Shown: positions 44,001 to 53,577 of the stretch, one piece after another | Position numbering within the stretch: position 1 is the first letter of the stretch | Layout: each line of letters starts with the position of its first letter | From: Closterium sp. Naga37s-1 | Taxonomy: Eukaryota; Streptophyta; Zygnematophyceae; Desmidiales; Closteriaceae | Assembly: GCA_947471745.1 (NCBI GenBank) | Contig: CANJKZ010000952.1 | Span: 824,001-888,000, forward strand | Reading direction: 5' to 3' | Length of the DNA stretch: 64,000 nt | Notes under the pieces: model-generated | What the model was told of the DNA's origin: nothing | The model's database searches: none | What the model saw: the letters and a program-made list of their open reading frames with translations, nothing else | Made by a program: the position numbers and the translations under genes

Positions 44001-46991
44001 GTCTACCTGGGACACACCTGAAGGGGCAGGACCCTGAGGGGGGAGGGGGTCTACCGGGGGGGGACCTGGTACAAGGAAGAGCGGTGGCGGGGGGAGGGAC
44101 GGAGTGCGGTAGGGGAAGAGGCGGTAGTAGGGGACCGACTCGTCGAACGTGACGTCCTGGGAGGACAGAACACGGCGAGAGGTGGGGTGGTAGAACTGCC
44201 ACCCTGGGGCGTCAGGGGGGAAACCCAGGAAGACGCAAGGAGCAGCACGAGGGGACAGCTTGTCCGCAGACAAGTCGCGGACAAACGCCCGAGATCCCCA
44301 GACACGGAACGCAGACGCATCGCCAACCTTCCCCGTCCACAGTAAAGATGGGGAGGTCTCCGGCATGGAGACCCTGGGGTGAAGGTTGATCTGATGCGCT
44401 GCGTACCGAACCGCAAACGGCCACAGAAAATGGGGGGCAGCCGCATGCATCATGGACGTACGGGCGACGTCCATGACCATGCCAATGCGGCGCTCAGCAA
44501 TCCCATTTTGCTGTGGAGAGTCCGGAAGCGTGAAGGTCTGGCGGATGCCTCGTGCACGACAGTAGGCTCGCAGAAGGCCAGAGGAGAACTCTCCGCCTCT
44601 GTCAGAGTGCAGACGCAGAACAGGAAAGTCCGAGCCGAAGCTCCGCCTGAGCTGGAGACGAGCTGCGCGGATCCAGTCGATCAACACCTCAGTGACATCA
44701 CCCCTGCTGCGCAAGGGGAAGACTGTGGTGTAACGCGAGTAGTCGTCAACCACCAGCAGGAAGTAGCGCTCGTGACCCTGTCCACGGACGCGGGCCGGGC
44801 CCCACACGTCCATGTGAAGCGTCTGCAGCGGGGCCTCTGTCGGAGGAAACTGGGAGGAGTGAGGGGCAGCCCGCTGCCGCCCCTCGACACAGGGGACGCA
44901 GGTAGGGCCAGGCCTCGGAGGAAGGGGAGGGAGGGACCGGGGAAGACCAGAGACAAGGACACGGGAGGCCATGCCTCGGAGACGAAGCAGGGAGGGGTGA
45001 CCAAGGCGGTGGTGCCAGAGGAGAGTCTCGTGAGACAGGAGAAGACACGAACAGGGGGCAGACTCAGGACCAGACCTGGACGCTGCAGCAAACACCTGAC
45101 CCGACGCAGCTACCTGACCAGACGCAGTGACTGGAGGAGACTCAGTGGTCAGGGTGTACAGGCTCGACCCCGGCCGACGGGTAAACGTGGCCAGGTGTCG
45201 GCCTGTCCGAGCGTCCGTGCAGTGGGTCACCCGCTGACTCGCAGGAGTGAACTGGTGAACCCCCGCATCCTGTAGGTCAGCACCACTCACCAAGTTCGTA
45301 GAGAACGAGGGAAGGTAAAGACCAGACAGGGTGCCAGAGGGGGCCGCCGGACACGGGAGGACAGTGGAGAAGTGAGCAAGGACAGGACCCCCAGAGGGGT
45401 CTGCCAGAGAGACTGCAACTGGTCGGCCAAGCGGCGTGAGTGTGGTGCGGTCTCGAAAGAAGGAGCGAGAAGCCCCCGAGTCAAGGGTGAAGGTGTGGGA
45501 GGCCGAAGCCGACGCAGAACCTGAGAGAGCAGACTCACCAGCACCTGAGGGAGCAGACGCACCTAGAGCAGCAGCCTCGCTAGCACCTAGAGCAGCAGCC
45601 TCACCAGTACCTAGAGCAGCAGTCTCAATGCCCGGGTCGGGCGGAAAACACCGGTAACAGTCACCCTCATCACTAATAGTCACAGTATACATGGCAGCAA
45701 GAATAGCATCAAAGTCAAGGTCAAAGACAGCTACCCCCGCCCTAGACAGCTCACCCCAGCGGGGGATCTCAGTGGCCTCAGGGAACTGGTGACGCCAAGC
45801 GCCCGTCAGGCGGCCAAAGCAGCGCTGGGTGGAGTGCGCACCCCCGCACTGCTCACCTGCGCGGTCGCCGGTGCGTAGGACGTAGGTGCACGGGCCAGTA
45901 CCCCCACCCCTCTGGCGTGCAGTGTACCACTCACGGAGCTGCTGAGGGGAGGGGATGTCACGAGTGCGCTGCTGCTGCTGCTGCTGCTGGCGCTGACCAC
46001 CACCGGAGCCGCCCCTCTGTGCAGCGCCACCCCGACCAGCTCCACCTCCTCCGCCGCCTCCTCCTCCACCGCCGCCACCTCCGCTCCCACCGCCACCGCC
46101 ACCGCCGCCTCCGCCTCCACTGCCGCCACCGACACCTCCGCCCCCGCCACCACACCCACCGCCACCCCCACCCCCTCCACCGCCTCCACCGCCGCCTCCA
46201 CTGCCCCCGCTAGCTCCTCCAGTGCCCCTGCCCCCCTTGCCCTTGCCAGGGCGACGTCTCCCGCTAGGGGTAGACGCCGCACCGACCGACTCAAGCCCAA
46301 CGAGGTCGGCCGCAGCAGCAGAGGCAACAGAGGGCAAAAGGGGGGAGGGGGAACACCCCTCAAAGATGGGGGTGCGAGGGTCACCACGAGAGGCTCCTAC
46401 AGCGACTATGCTCTTCTCTGCTGCTAGGAGGGACTTCTCGAGGAGGTCAACGGTGAGAGTGGTGGGGCAAACGGAGAGGAAGTGGTCCCTGACTACGCGA
46501 AGGGAGTCAGGGAGTCGGGTGACTATGTAGTAGAGGGTGATGTACATGGGGGGGGGGTTCTTGGCGCAGAACACAGCAGGAAGCGCAGCGCGGTAGCGAG
46601 TGTCACTAGTGCGGAGGTGCGTAATGAGGTCAGGGAAGAGGTACGGTAGCATGAGGCGGCTCAGTGCAGCAGTGGCAGGGGAGGAGTAGCGCGTAACTAC
46701 AGCGTCGTACAAGGTCTGAGCACTCTTGTACTGGCTAAAGTGCGCACGCTCAGAGGTAGGCAGGTGGCGACGCACAGCAAGACGTGCAGCAGCATCGCGA
46801 GTGGCCCACTGTGAGCGAACAGTGGCGTCGGCATCAGCAGCAGGGGCAGGAGAGGCACCAGAGGTGAGGTCAAAGAGGGAGAGACCGTCTGCCCTATCGC
46901 ACTGTAGGAAAAGCTGCAGGTCATCTACCCAGACGTCAAAGTCAATGGCCCGACCCTCAGCGTCAAAGGCGAGGACACTAGGGGTAGCCAT
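41073..46991 (-). CDS. Element H Gag-Pol polyprotein, 1972 codons, intact
   Basis: One open frame from ATG 46991 to the stop at 41073. Approximate residues: Gag UBN2-like region 1-230 (FDAEGRAIDFDVWVDDLQLF); Gly-rich run 245-345; SPQQLREWYTARQRGG about 350; C-x13-C-x3-H-x4-C motif 367-390; protease LDSGAS about 503; integrase zinc finger (HHRLGHP...CVPC) about 660-705 and core acids in DVWGP (about 726), VVDDYSRY (about 749), HSDRGGEF (about 795), NGIAERR (about 830); linker 1010-1330 with GGAEPGG repeats and SPQELREWFARRWRR; RT from about 1467 with YVDD about 1645; RNase H GHADASWADD about 1812, SSCEAEIYAG about 1855, YVDNKAM about 1892. By family, the protein is cleaved by its own protease and drives copying through RNA in the cytoplasm and integration in the nucleus. 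Every expected catalytic residue I looked for is there. Confidence 0.96.
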   Translation of the reverse strand: MATPSVLAFDAEGRAIDFDVWVDDLQLFLQCDRADGLSLFDLTSGASPAPAADADATVRSQWATRDAAARLAVRRHLPTSERAHFSQYKSAQTLYDAVVTRYSSPATAALSRLMLPYLFPDLITHLRTSDTRYRAALPAVFCAKNPPPMYITLYYIVTRLPDSLRVVRDHFLSVCPTTLTVDLLEKSLLAAEKSIVAVGASRGDPRTPIFEGCSPSPLLPSVASAAAADLVGLESVGAASTPSGRRRPGKGKGGRGTGGASGGSGGGGGGGGGGGGGGGCGGGGGGVGGGSGGGGGGGGGGGSGGGGGGGGGGGGGGAGRGGAAQRGGSGGGQRQQQQQQQRTRDIPSPQQLREWYTARQRGGGTGPCTYVLRTGDRAGEQCGGAHSTQRCFGRLTGAWRHQFPEATEIPRWGELSRAGVAVFDLDFDAILAAMYTVTISDEGDCYRCFPPDPGIETAALGTGEAAALGASEAAALGASAPSGAGESALSGSASASASHTFTLDSGASRSFFRDRTTLTPLGRPVAVSLADPSGGPVLAHFSTVLPCPAAPSGTLSGLYLPSFSTNLVSGADLQDAGVHQFTPASQRVTHCTDARTGRHLATFTRRPGSSLYTLTTESPPVTASGQVAASGQVFAAASRSGPESAPCSCLLLSHETLLWHHRLGHPSLLRLRGMASRVLVSGLPRSLPPLPPRPGPTCVPCVEGRQRAAPHSSQFPPTEAPLQTLHMDVWGPARVRGQGHERYFLLVVDDYSRYTTVFPLRSRGDVTEVLIDWIRAARLQLRRSFGSDFPVLRLHSDRGGEFSSGLLRAYCRARGIRQTFTLPDSPQQNGIAERRIGMVMDVARTSMMHAAAPHFLWPFAVRYAAHQINLHPRVSMPETSPSLLWTGKVGDASAFRVWGSRAFVRDLSADKLSPRAAPCVFLGFPPDAPGWQFYHPTSRRVLSSQDVTFDESVPYYRLFPYRTPSLPPPPLFLVPGPPPVDPLPPQGPAPSGVSQVDAVKPVEVDGDSGAAEGAEPGSADSGGAERVGATPWGAEPEGTTTGGAEPGGAESGGATPGGAEPGGAEPGGATPGGAEPGGAEPEGAGPTGAVPGGSSGASSRREPLSPQELREWFARRWRRAAGAGGAAGTGVSVAAEGAGATGPEGARTGRTGAAGPAGTSGAGAAAGVGAEATAVGPGGGPAGGTAGAAGGSGAGAATGAGAATGGAGAVPTVSGVAARPRPYFVPLLQQVLGLPSSTGPPPPLECPQPVPSQLQLQPASPLPAPSPYTGPTGGLAERREPASRPASPVRAARTSGRGSRQRPPPVPGTHRMSLRPSTAPLRAPLPSPPESSLPALADPESDSLRAASPTVTRLLATVVTDPSFESAAASALVAELVDFAARCRLDYVASLVAESESVCPPSVGGECALGTDVLEDRQEEFQCLAAASSHLVSVLHTPEGDPDALDIPTPRSYAEAIEGPYSSQWQAAMDAEMASWKSTGTYVDAVPPPGANIVSGMWIFRVKRPSGSPPVFKARYVARGFSQRQGVDYFQTFSPTPKMTTLRVLLHVAAHRDYELHSLDFSTAFLQGSLHEEIWLRRPPGFTGSFPPGTQWSLRRPVYGLRQAPREWHDTLRTTLAALGFAPSTADPSLFLRTDTSLPPFYILVYVDDLVFATADTAGLAHVKSELQKRHTCTDLGELRSYLGLQITRDRARRTITLTQSHMVQQVLQRFGFTYSSPQATPLPTRHSLSALPSDESVESSGPYPELVGCLMYLMTCTRPDLAYPLSILARYVAPGRHRPEHMAAAKRVLRYLCSTSGMGLVLGGQSPVVLTGHADASWADDQATQRSSQGYTFSLGSGSVSWRATRSSSVLGSSCEAEIYAGAMAAQELRWLTYLLTDLGEPPRSPPVLYVDNKAMLALCREQRLEHRTKHIALRYFLARELQQRGQLRLAYVASEANTADIFTKALAPCDHQRFCTQLGLVPTLPHLLTS

Positions 46992-47910
46992 GACAGCAGT
47001 AGACTAGCAGCGCGAACAGTAGGGTGAGGGCAGTGCAGGGACAGAGGCGCTGCACTTACCGGACAGGGCGACTCGGGTGGCTCAGCGGCTCGGCGGCTCG
47101 GCAACTCGGCGGCTCGGGCGGCTCGGCGGTACGGCGGCTTGGCAGCAAGCGCGGCTCGGCGACACGGCGGCTCGGGCGGCTCGGGCGGGACGGCGGCTCG
47201 GGCGGTACGGCGTCTCGGCGGTACGGGCGGCTCAGGTGGCGCGGCGAGGCCGCGTGGGGAGCGGCAGCGGGGCCGAGTGGAGCGGCGTCGGCGGGTGCAG
47301 TCAGCTGCGGCAGCAGCCGCGGCCCCGAGGGAGGTGGTGGCGGCTGCTGCTGGCGACGGCTGCGGCTGCTGCTGCAGGGACGGCGGCGGCCGCTGCGGTA
47401 GGGGCGGCGACAGTGGGCCGGAGAGGGCGGTGCGAGGCCGTAGGGGGGGGGGGGGGGGGGCGTGAGGGGCCGCGGGAGGGGCCGTAAGGGGCGTAAGGGG
47501 CCGCGCGGGGGGCCGGAAGGGACGGCGCGAGGGGCCGCGACGCGAGGAGCCGCGGAGGGCGGCGACGGGCCGTGAAGGGGCGGCGCGAGGGGCCGACGGG
47601 CGGCGCGAGGGGCCGTAAGGGGCCGTAAGGGGCCGCGCGAGGGGCCGTAAGGGGCCGTAAGGGGCCGACGGGCGGCACGAGGGGCCGTAAGGGGCCGTAA
47701 GGGGCCGCGCTAGGGGCCGTAAGGGGCCGCGCTAGGGGCCGTAAGGGACGGCGCGAGGGGCCATAAGGGGCCGCTAAGGGCGACGCGAGGGGCCGTGAGG
47801 GGTCGTGAGAGGGCGCGACTGTGGGAGCGAAGCGCGCTCCGGGCAGGAAAAAAAAAATTTTCGTGGTGGGCCCTAGGAAGCGTTCCCACTAGGGAACCTG
47901 CTCGATACCA
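46992..47910 (-). repeat. Element H 5' leader with GC-rich tandem repeats and primer-binding site
   Basis: The primer-binding site TGGTATCGAGCAGGTTCCC lies directly after the LTR (47892-47910 on this strand). The leader to the ATG is 919 bp. On the + strand 47460-47820 is an array of GGGGCCGTAA / GGGGCCGCGCGA words, and 47080-47230 is CGGCTCGGGCGGTACGG-like. A run of 18 G lies at 47443-47460. No gene is seen on either strand. Confidence 0.8.
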
Positions 47911-48040
47911 TGAGAAGAAACGAGGAAATGAATGAACTATGAATGAATTGGGTACAAGTACTAACCCTAATTGGGTTGTACCCCTTATGGGCTACCCCAC
48001 TATAGCCTACACAATATGCATGAGCTATAATGTTCTGACA
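47911..48040 (-). repeat. Element H 5' LTR
   Basis: 130 bp, identical to 40731-40860. It is followed on the right by TATAT and by the resumed tail of element I. Confidence 0.95.
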
Positions 48041-49928
48041 TATATATCAGAGTACAACAAGTGCAAGGCAAGATCAAGAGACAAGCAGGTGAGGCGGAGT
48101 GGGCACAAGCCCAAGAGCAGTGCGGAAACGCTGATGATCACTAGACCCAAGGGCCTTGGTGAAGACATCAGCAGTGTTTGCCTGTGAGGCCACATAAGCA
48201 AGACGAAGCTGACCACGCTGCTGCAGCTCTCGCGTGAGGAAGTAGCGGAGAGCAATGTGCTTCGTTCTGTGCTCCAGTCTCTGGTCCTGACACAAGGCAA
48301 TCATGGCCTTGTTGTCGACGTACAGAACTGGAGGAGAACAAGGCCGCTCACCCAAGTCGGTCAGCAGGTAGGTCAGCCAGCGGAGCTCCTGTGCAGCCAT
48401 AGCCCCAGCGTAGATCTCGGCCTCACAGCTGGAACTAAGTACAGAAGAAGAGCGAGTAGACCTCCACGAGAGAGAACCAGTGCCAAGGCTGCAACTGTAC
48501 CCCTGTGTCGACCGGTGAGTCATCTGGTCGTCAGCCCAAGAAGCGTCTGAGTGACCGGTGAGAACAACTGAACCCCGTCATCCAAGCACGAGCCCCATGC
48601 CCGATGTACTGCACAAGTAACGCAATACCCTCTTTGCAGCTTCCCAGTGCACCTTTCGGTGTCTACCGGGAGCCACGAAGCGAGCCAGGAGGCTGAGAAG
48701 GTACGCGAGGTCAGGTTGTGTGCATGTCATTAGGTACATGAGGCAACCCACAAGCTCTGGGTACGGACCACTCGGTTCTACGGACTTGTCCGAAGGTGGA
48801 GGTGAGAGCGAGTGGCCGGTAGACAGAGGAGTGGGCTGTGGCGAGGGCCACGAGAAGTCGAAGCGCTGAAGGACCTGCTGCACCATGTGTGACTGAGTGA
48901 GGGTGATGGTGCGGCGTGCTCTGTCCCGGGTGATCTGCAAGCCAAGATAGCTCCGCAACTCATCCAGGTCAGTGCAGGTGTGTCTCTCCTGCAGCTCCGC
49001 CTTCACTAAGGCCAGAGCCTCAGTGTCAGCAGTAGCAAAAACCAAGTCGTCAACGTACACGAGAACGTAGAACGGCGGCAGAGAGGTGTCTGTGCGCAGA
49101 AACAGCGAAGGGTCAGCAGTCGAGGGAGCGAAGCCAAGAGCCGCAAGTGTAGTCCTCAGTGTGTCGTGCCACTCACGGGGCGCCTGTCGTAGGCCGTAGA
49201 CTGGTCGCCGAAGACTCCACTGGGTACCCTCAGGAAACGACCCAGTGAAGCCACGTGGGCGGCGCAACCAGATAGGCTCGTGAAGGCTGCCCTGCAGGAA
49301 GGCTGTCAAGAAGTCGAGGGAGTGCAGCTCGTAGTCACGCTGTGCTGCAATGTGCAGTAGTACCCGAAGAGTGGTCATCTTCGGGGTGGGGGAGAAGGTC
49401 TGGAAGAAGTCGACCCCCTCACGCTGACTGAAGCCTCGTGCAACGTAACGCGCCTTGAAGACAGGCGGAGAACCCGGCGGCCGCTTCACCTTGAAAATCC
49501 ACATGCCATCGACTATGTTCGCCCCAGGTGGGGGAACCTCGTCGACGTAGATGCCTGTGGACTTCCAGGAAGCCATCTCCGCGTCCATGGCTATCTGTCA
49601 CTGAGAGGAGTACGGACCTATGATCGCCTCTGCGTAAGTGCGCGGGGTCGGGATGTCTAGTGCATCCGGGTCTCCCTCAGGGCAAAGTAGCGTGGACGCA
49701 AGATGAGGTGCAGCGGCTCCTAGGCACTCCAGATCAAACTGCCTGTCCTCAAGAACGTCACAGCCAAGGGCAAGCTCACCCCCGACGGACGGAGGACACA
49801 AAGAGTCAAAACAAGACCCGCAGCGTAGTCAAGGCGACACAAAGCCGCAAAGTCAACAAGCTCGGCAACTAAGGCAGACGCGGTAGCAGACTCAAAGGAA
49901 GGGTCAGTCACAACCGTGGCAAGGAGAC
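48041..49928 (-). pseudogene. Copia-S element I, RT and RNase H with two stops
   Basis: The minus strand reads from the host-side LINKER end VAELVDFAALCRLDYA (about 49880) through RT (YVDDLVF intact, about 49065-49045) and RNase H to TGA at 48074. Two in-frame TGA codons interrupt it: at 49598-49600, where the other copies have Trp in SSQWQTAMD, and at 48578-48580, where element D has Gly in VLGGRG. A gypsy LTR splits the element at 49929. Confidence 0.88.
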
Positions 49929-50283
49929 TGTCAGAGTACGACGGCTAGCTTGCCTGGACTTTATTATGCTATTACTAGCTTAGGTTTTATTTATCATGCA
50001 TAGATATGCTTGATTTCCTAGGTTAGGTGCATTCCGATATTCTATTATAGTTATAGCACCGAACCAGGTTACGTGTACCGAACTCAAGCCTTTTTGGTTC
50101 CCACCGAATTGCTTTCTACCGAGTTCGGGAAGGTTCTGTTCGGGACGCTTCGCGACCCTCATATCATTCGCGTAACACCTGGGTTACTGGCCTTGTATCG
50201 AGACTATATATAGCCTCGTGTTGTACCTAGGTGGATCATTAAATTCAAACTCTCTTTTCTGAGCTCGATCCTAGATCCTCACA
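49929..50283 (+). repeat. Ty3/gypsy J-type LTR (355 bp) inside element I
   Basis: The LTR runs TGTCAGAGTACGACGGCTAG...GATCCTCACA, about 94% identical by eye to the LTR at 57885-58239. It is flanked by GAGAC (49924-49928) and AAGAC (50284-50288), a near-perfect 5-bp target duplication. Element I sequence continues on both sides (TRL | LATVVTDPSFES), so it behaves as a solo LTR even though the body of a gypsy element starts 630 bp further right. It contains TATATATAG (about 50206), a candidate TATA box. Confidence 0.9.
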
Positions 50284-50915
50284 AAGACGAGTGATAGTTA
50301 GACTGGCAGTACGGACAAGGTCTGACTCAGGGTCAGGAACGTGAGGAAGAGAAGACGAAGGAGGAGACGACAGGACAACACGCTGTGTAACAGAGGAAGG
50401 ACGAAGTGCCATACGGTGAGTGCCTGGCACAGCTGGAGCACGAGGGCAGACAACACGACGACCGCGAACAGGTGTGGAAGCACGAGTCTCAGGCTCACGA
50501 CGCTCAGTCAGGGACTCAGTCACCTCTGTGCGAGGACCAGGAGCACGCAGTGGGGAGCCAGGCAGTAGCTGTGGGTGAGACTGGTCAGTCGGTGGGAACA
50601 GCAACGGAGGAGTAGTACCAGCAACCGGGAACGCAGTAGCAGCGGCCGGGAGACTGAGAAGGTGATGAAGCGCAGACTGCTGCGGCTGAGTAGTCACACC
50701 CCCAGAACCTCGAGCCCTAGTAGGAACAGCACCCCAAGAACCTCAAGCACCAGTAGGAACAGCACCCACAGAACCAGCACCACCAGCTCCACCACCGGGA
50801 CTGCCCCAACGGACAGCCCACTCGGAAGCTGCTGCGGCGAGAGCGACTCCTGCCGACTAGCACCACCAACTCCAGTACCTCATGTGTCACCTCCAGTGTC
50901 AGCACCGCCTCAGGA
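50284..50915 (-). pseudogene. Copia-S element I, linker piece (first copy)
   Basis: The minus strand encodes the Pro/Ser-rich linker end (TESLTERREPETRASTPVRG, VPGTHRMALRPSS) and part of the Gly/Ala linker with SPQQLPSEWAVRWGSPGG. It stops abruptly near 50915, where gypsy sequence begins. A second copy of the first ~270 bp lies at 58240-58510. Confidence 0.8.
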
Positions 50916-51180
50916 TTATTGGCGAAAAAGTTGGAATTTCGACCGTCGGATCGATTCGAATCTCAACGGCCCTGGGAATTTCGTCCAAACAAGTTGGAAT
51001 TTGGAGCGTCGGATCGAACTTCATCTCAACGGCCGAGATCGGATGCGAATTTCGGAGGGAGAATTACGCGACGTACAGAATCAGCGCTCGTCATTTCTAC
51101 AGTCGATTCGATTCGCAGTAAGTCGACCAGCGCCTAGAATATTATTTTTTTTCGTCGCAAGTCTTCCTGTAAATCGCCAA
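50916..51180 (+). other. Gypsy J leader with a direct repeat
   Basis: Two ~45-bp direct repeats lie about 66 bp apart: AAGTTGGAATTTCGACCGTC and AAGTTGGAATTTGGAGCGTC, each leading to CTCAACGGCC. No primer-binding site is recognised, which fits with the true 5' junction of J being lost. Confidence 0.6.
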
Positions 51181-51947
51181 ATGGAGGAAAATGGTGATAA
51201 TTCCGTACGAAAAATACGGAGTCACGCACCGACCTGGACCAGACGCGAGCGGCACTCCAGCAAATAGAGGAGCTTCTCGCGAACCAGTCGGCAGCCGCCA
51301 CGGCAGCAGCGAACGCAGCAGTGAATGCAGCAGCGACGGCAGCAGCAGCAGCGGCGATACCGTCACTTCACCCAGCAGCAGCCACAGTGAATCTTGAGAC
51401 GGCACGTCGAGGATACCGGAGACATTCAATCCGAATACGAGAGACACCGACGTCCGTCGATTCATTGCGACCCTCGAAATTTACTTCGAGGCCATTGGCT
51501 GTACGACCCCGACACACGATGCAATGCGGATTCGGCTCGCAGCGACACTGTTGCGAGGCCCGGCGCTCGAGTCGATTTACAACAGTAATGAGATCCGAGG
51601 CGAGGGGTCATGGACGCAGTTTCGGGCAGCTTTAATTCAACGTTTCGAACCGATTAATATGGCGCGGCAGCATATTCATCGGCATAAATAGTTCGGCAGT
51701 GTGGCACAATACACGCAGCAGATGGAGAGCCTCTTCAACCGAATTACCGACCTGACCGAAGGGGAAAAAATCCAAGCGTATACTGAGGGGCTAAAAATGG
51801 AAGTCCGCCGACAGGTGATTGCCGCGAACTACAGCCACTACCGCGACATGGTATGTGCAGCAGAGAGATTCGATGCGTTGACTCAAGGTCAACCCTAAAA
51901 ACGACGACACGTGTCGAACAGATCATTCGGCACGGAGCGATCGGCAC
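51181..51947 (+). pseudogene. Gypsy J Gag, first part, degenerate
   Basis: ATG 51181 starts a Gag with an Ala-rich helix (about 51300-51360), followed by the retrotransposon Gag domain: RRFIATLEIYFEAIGCTTP, LLRGPALESIY, WTQFRAALIQRFEPINMAR, then YTQQMESLFNRITDL and KIQAYTEGLKMEVRRQV. The parts lie in at least three frames with stops between them (TAG at about 51688 and TAA at about 51896). It is split at 51948 by a Copia-L solo LTR. Confidence 0.85.
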
Positions 51948-53269
51948 TGTCAACGGGAGTTGTGGTTGGCCCCGTCCTCGCTTGGGCGGAGCCGACTTCG
52001 TAGTGGGGTGTGCGGGGAGCGCAGGCGATCAGTTGCAGTGAGGGCGCCCAGCTGGAGGGCGCCGAGCAGGAGGACGCCGCCATGGGCGCCTGGACGGCGT
52101 CCTGGGAGGCTGGACGCCGACCTGGGCGTCTGGACGGCGTCCTGGGCGCCTGGACGCCGACCTGGGCGCCTGGACGGCGTCCAGGGAGGCTGGACGCCGA
52201 CCTGGGCGTCTGGACGGCGTCCTGGGCGCCTGGACGCCGACCTGGGCGCCTGGACGGCGTCCAGGGAGTCTGGACGCCGATCTGGGCGTCTGGACGGCGT
52301 CCTGGGCGCCTGGACGCCGACCTGGGCGCCTGGACGGCGTCCAGGGAGGCTGGACGCCGACATGGGCGCCTGGACGCCGACCTGGGCGTCTGCACAGCGT
52401 CTTTGGCCCCCGGACGCCGACCTAGGCGCCTGGACGTCGACCTGGGTGCTGGGACACTTCATATTGGGACGCCGGTCTGGTGTAGCCGGCGTACGACGGG
52501 TCTGGTCGACTTGCACGGGGTCCACGGCAAGGGCGCCGACTTCGGGAGGGCGCCAACTTCGGCTGGTCAACTTGGGAAGTCGACCAGCAGTGGGCGTCGA
52601 CTTGGGTGACGTCGACCAGGGGAAGCCGACCTGGTGTGGTCGACTGAAGGTGGTCGTCGACTTGGGAAGTCAACGGACACACGAGGGAGAAGCTGGTCGA
52701 CGTGGAGATTGCCCGGTCGACCAGGTTACCTGGGTGACGAGGTTCTGCGAAGGAGTGCGACGGTCGCCCAGGTGGTATTGGCGAGATGGACCTCGGTGGT
52801 GGTATCCCGAGGTCGACGTGGCTGATCAGGTGCAATCGTCAGCACAAGGACGACTTGGTGTGTGCGTTGTGCAGGTGACAAGGCACTGCACGCCAATCAT
52901 CTGCAAGCACCTGCGAAGTAGGTGCGCTGCTGTTTTGCGGGAGCAACGCTGGCACGCTGATGACCTGCAGCGTTGGCACGCCGTCGACTTTGCACTGCTG
53001 GAGCGCGGTCGACCAAGTCGTGCTGGAGCGCGGTCGACCGTGCTGCGCTGGCAGTCGACCTGCTTGCATGCTAGCTCTGATGTAGCCTTGTCTTGCCAAC
53101 TTCTTTGTACCATTGTTGTGAACTTTTGATAGTGAAACTCTTGCCAACTTCCCCCGTGAACCACCAAGTTGTCCAAGCACAAGCAAACGACTACGGAACG
53201 AACGCCGAGATCCCTCGTACCCCGTGCCTATCCCGTAGTCTAGCTCCCGTTGATAGAGTTATCTCCGTA
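51948..53269 (+). repeat. Copia-L solo LTR (1322 bp, TSD GGCAC) inside gypsy J
   Basis: The LTR runs TGTCAACGGGAGTTG...GAGTTATCTCCGTA. GGCAC lies on both sides (51943-51947 and 53270-53274). It matches the E LTR (25338-26267) at both ends but carries an extra internal minisatellite (52080-52450). The Gly/Arg-rich open frames of up to 389 codons in it are repeat translations, not genes. Confidence 0.93.
52080..52450. repeat. 20-bp minisatellite with 100-bp higher-order period in the solo LTR
   Basis: The base unit is CTGGGCGCCTGGACGCCGAC and variants (GGCGTC, CCAGGGAGG). Blocks of five units repeat exactly or nearly so at 100-bp steps (from 52161, 52261 and 52361), a higher-order arrangement. 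Confidence 0.85.
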
Positions 53270-53274
53270 GGCAC

Positions 53275-53577
53275 CACCCACGACCGCCAACCCGATGGGT
53301 ATCGACAAGATCGACGCGAAGCAGCGGCCGACAAAATATGAGAAGTGTGAATTTTGTGGTGCAGCAGGACATCGATTCTTGGCGTGTTGGAAAATGAAGA
53401 AGGCACGAGCGGAGCTGCAGGGCAACAACAGTGCTGCACCCCCGAAGTAAAAAAAACGGGAATCGCCAGTAGCCGCTGATCGACCCGGCGATAACGAAAA
53501 GATCCGGAAAAGGCGAAAAGGCGACGACATGGCGACTTCTGTCACCGCATATGCATCTAGTGCATATGCAATAACAG
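53275..53577 (+). pseudogene. Gypsy J Gag zinc knuckle
   Basis: In one frame this reads KYEKCEFCGAAGHRFLACWK (about 53330-53390), a canonical C-x2-C-x4-H-x4-C knuckle, followed by a Lys/Arg-rich tail. It continues the Gag interrupted by the solo LTR. A stop follows at about 53450. Confidence 0.85.

Larger units (their letters stand above)
40731..48040 (-). mobile_element. Copia-S element H, complete and apparently intact
   Basis: 7310 bp. LTRs at 40731-40860 and 47911-48040 are identical over all 130 bp. TATAT flanks both sides (40726-40730 and 48041-48045). A primer-binding site, long leader, single uninterrupted polyprotein, tail and polypurine tract are all present. It sits inside the 3' tail of element I. 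LTR identity means a very recent insertion, within the resolution of 130 bp. Confidence 0.97.

Noticed and set aside
51960..53129. 389-codon plus frame and 206-codon minus frame
   Set aside because: Low-complexity translation of the Copia-L solo LTR, bounded by the GGCAC duplications.
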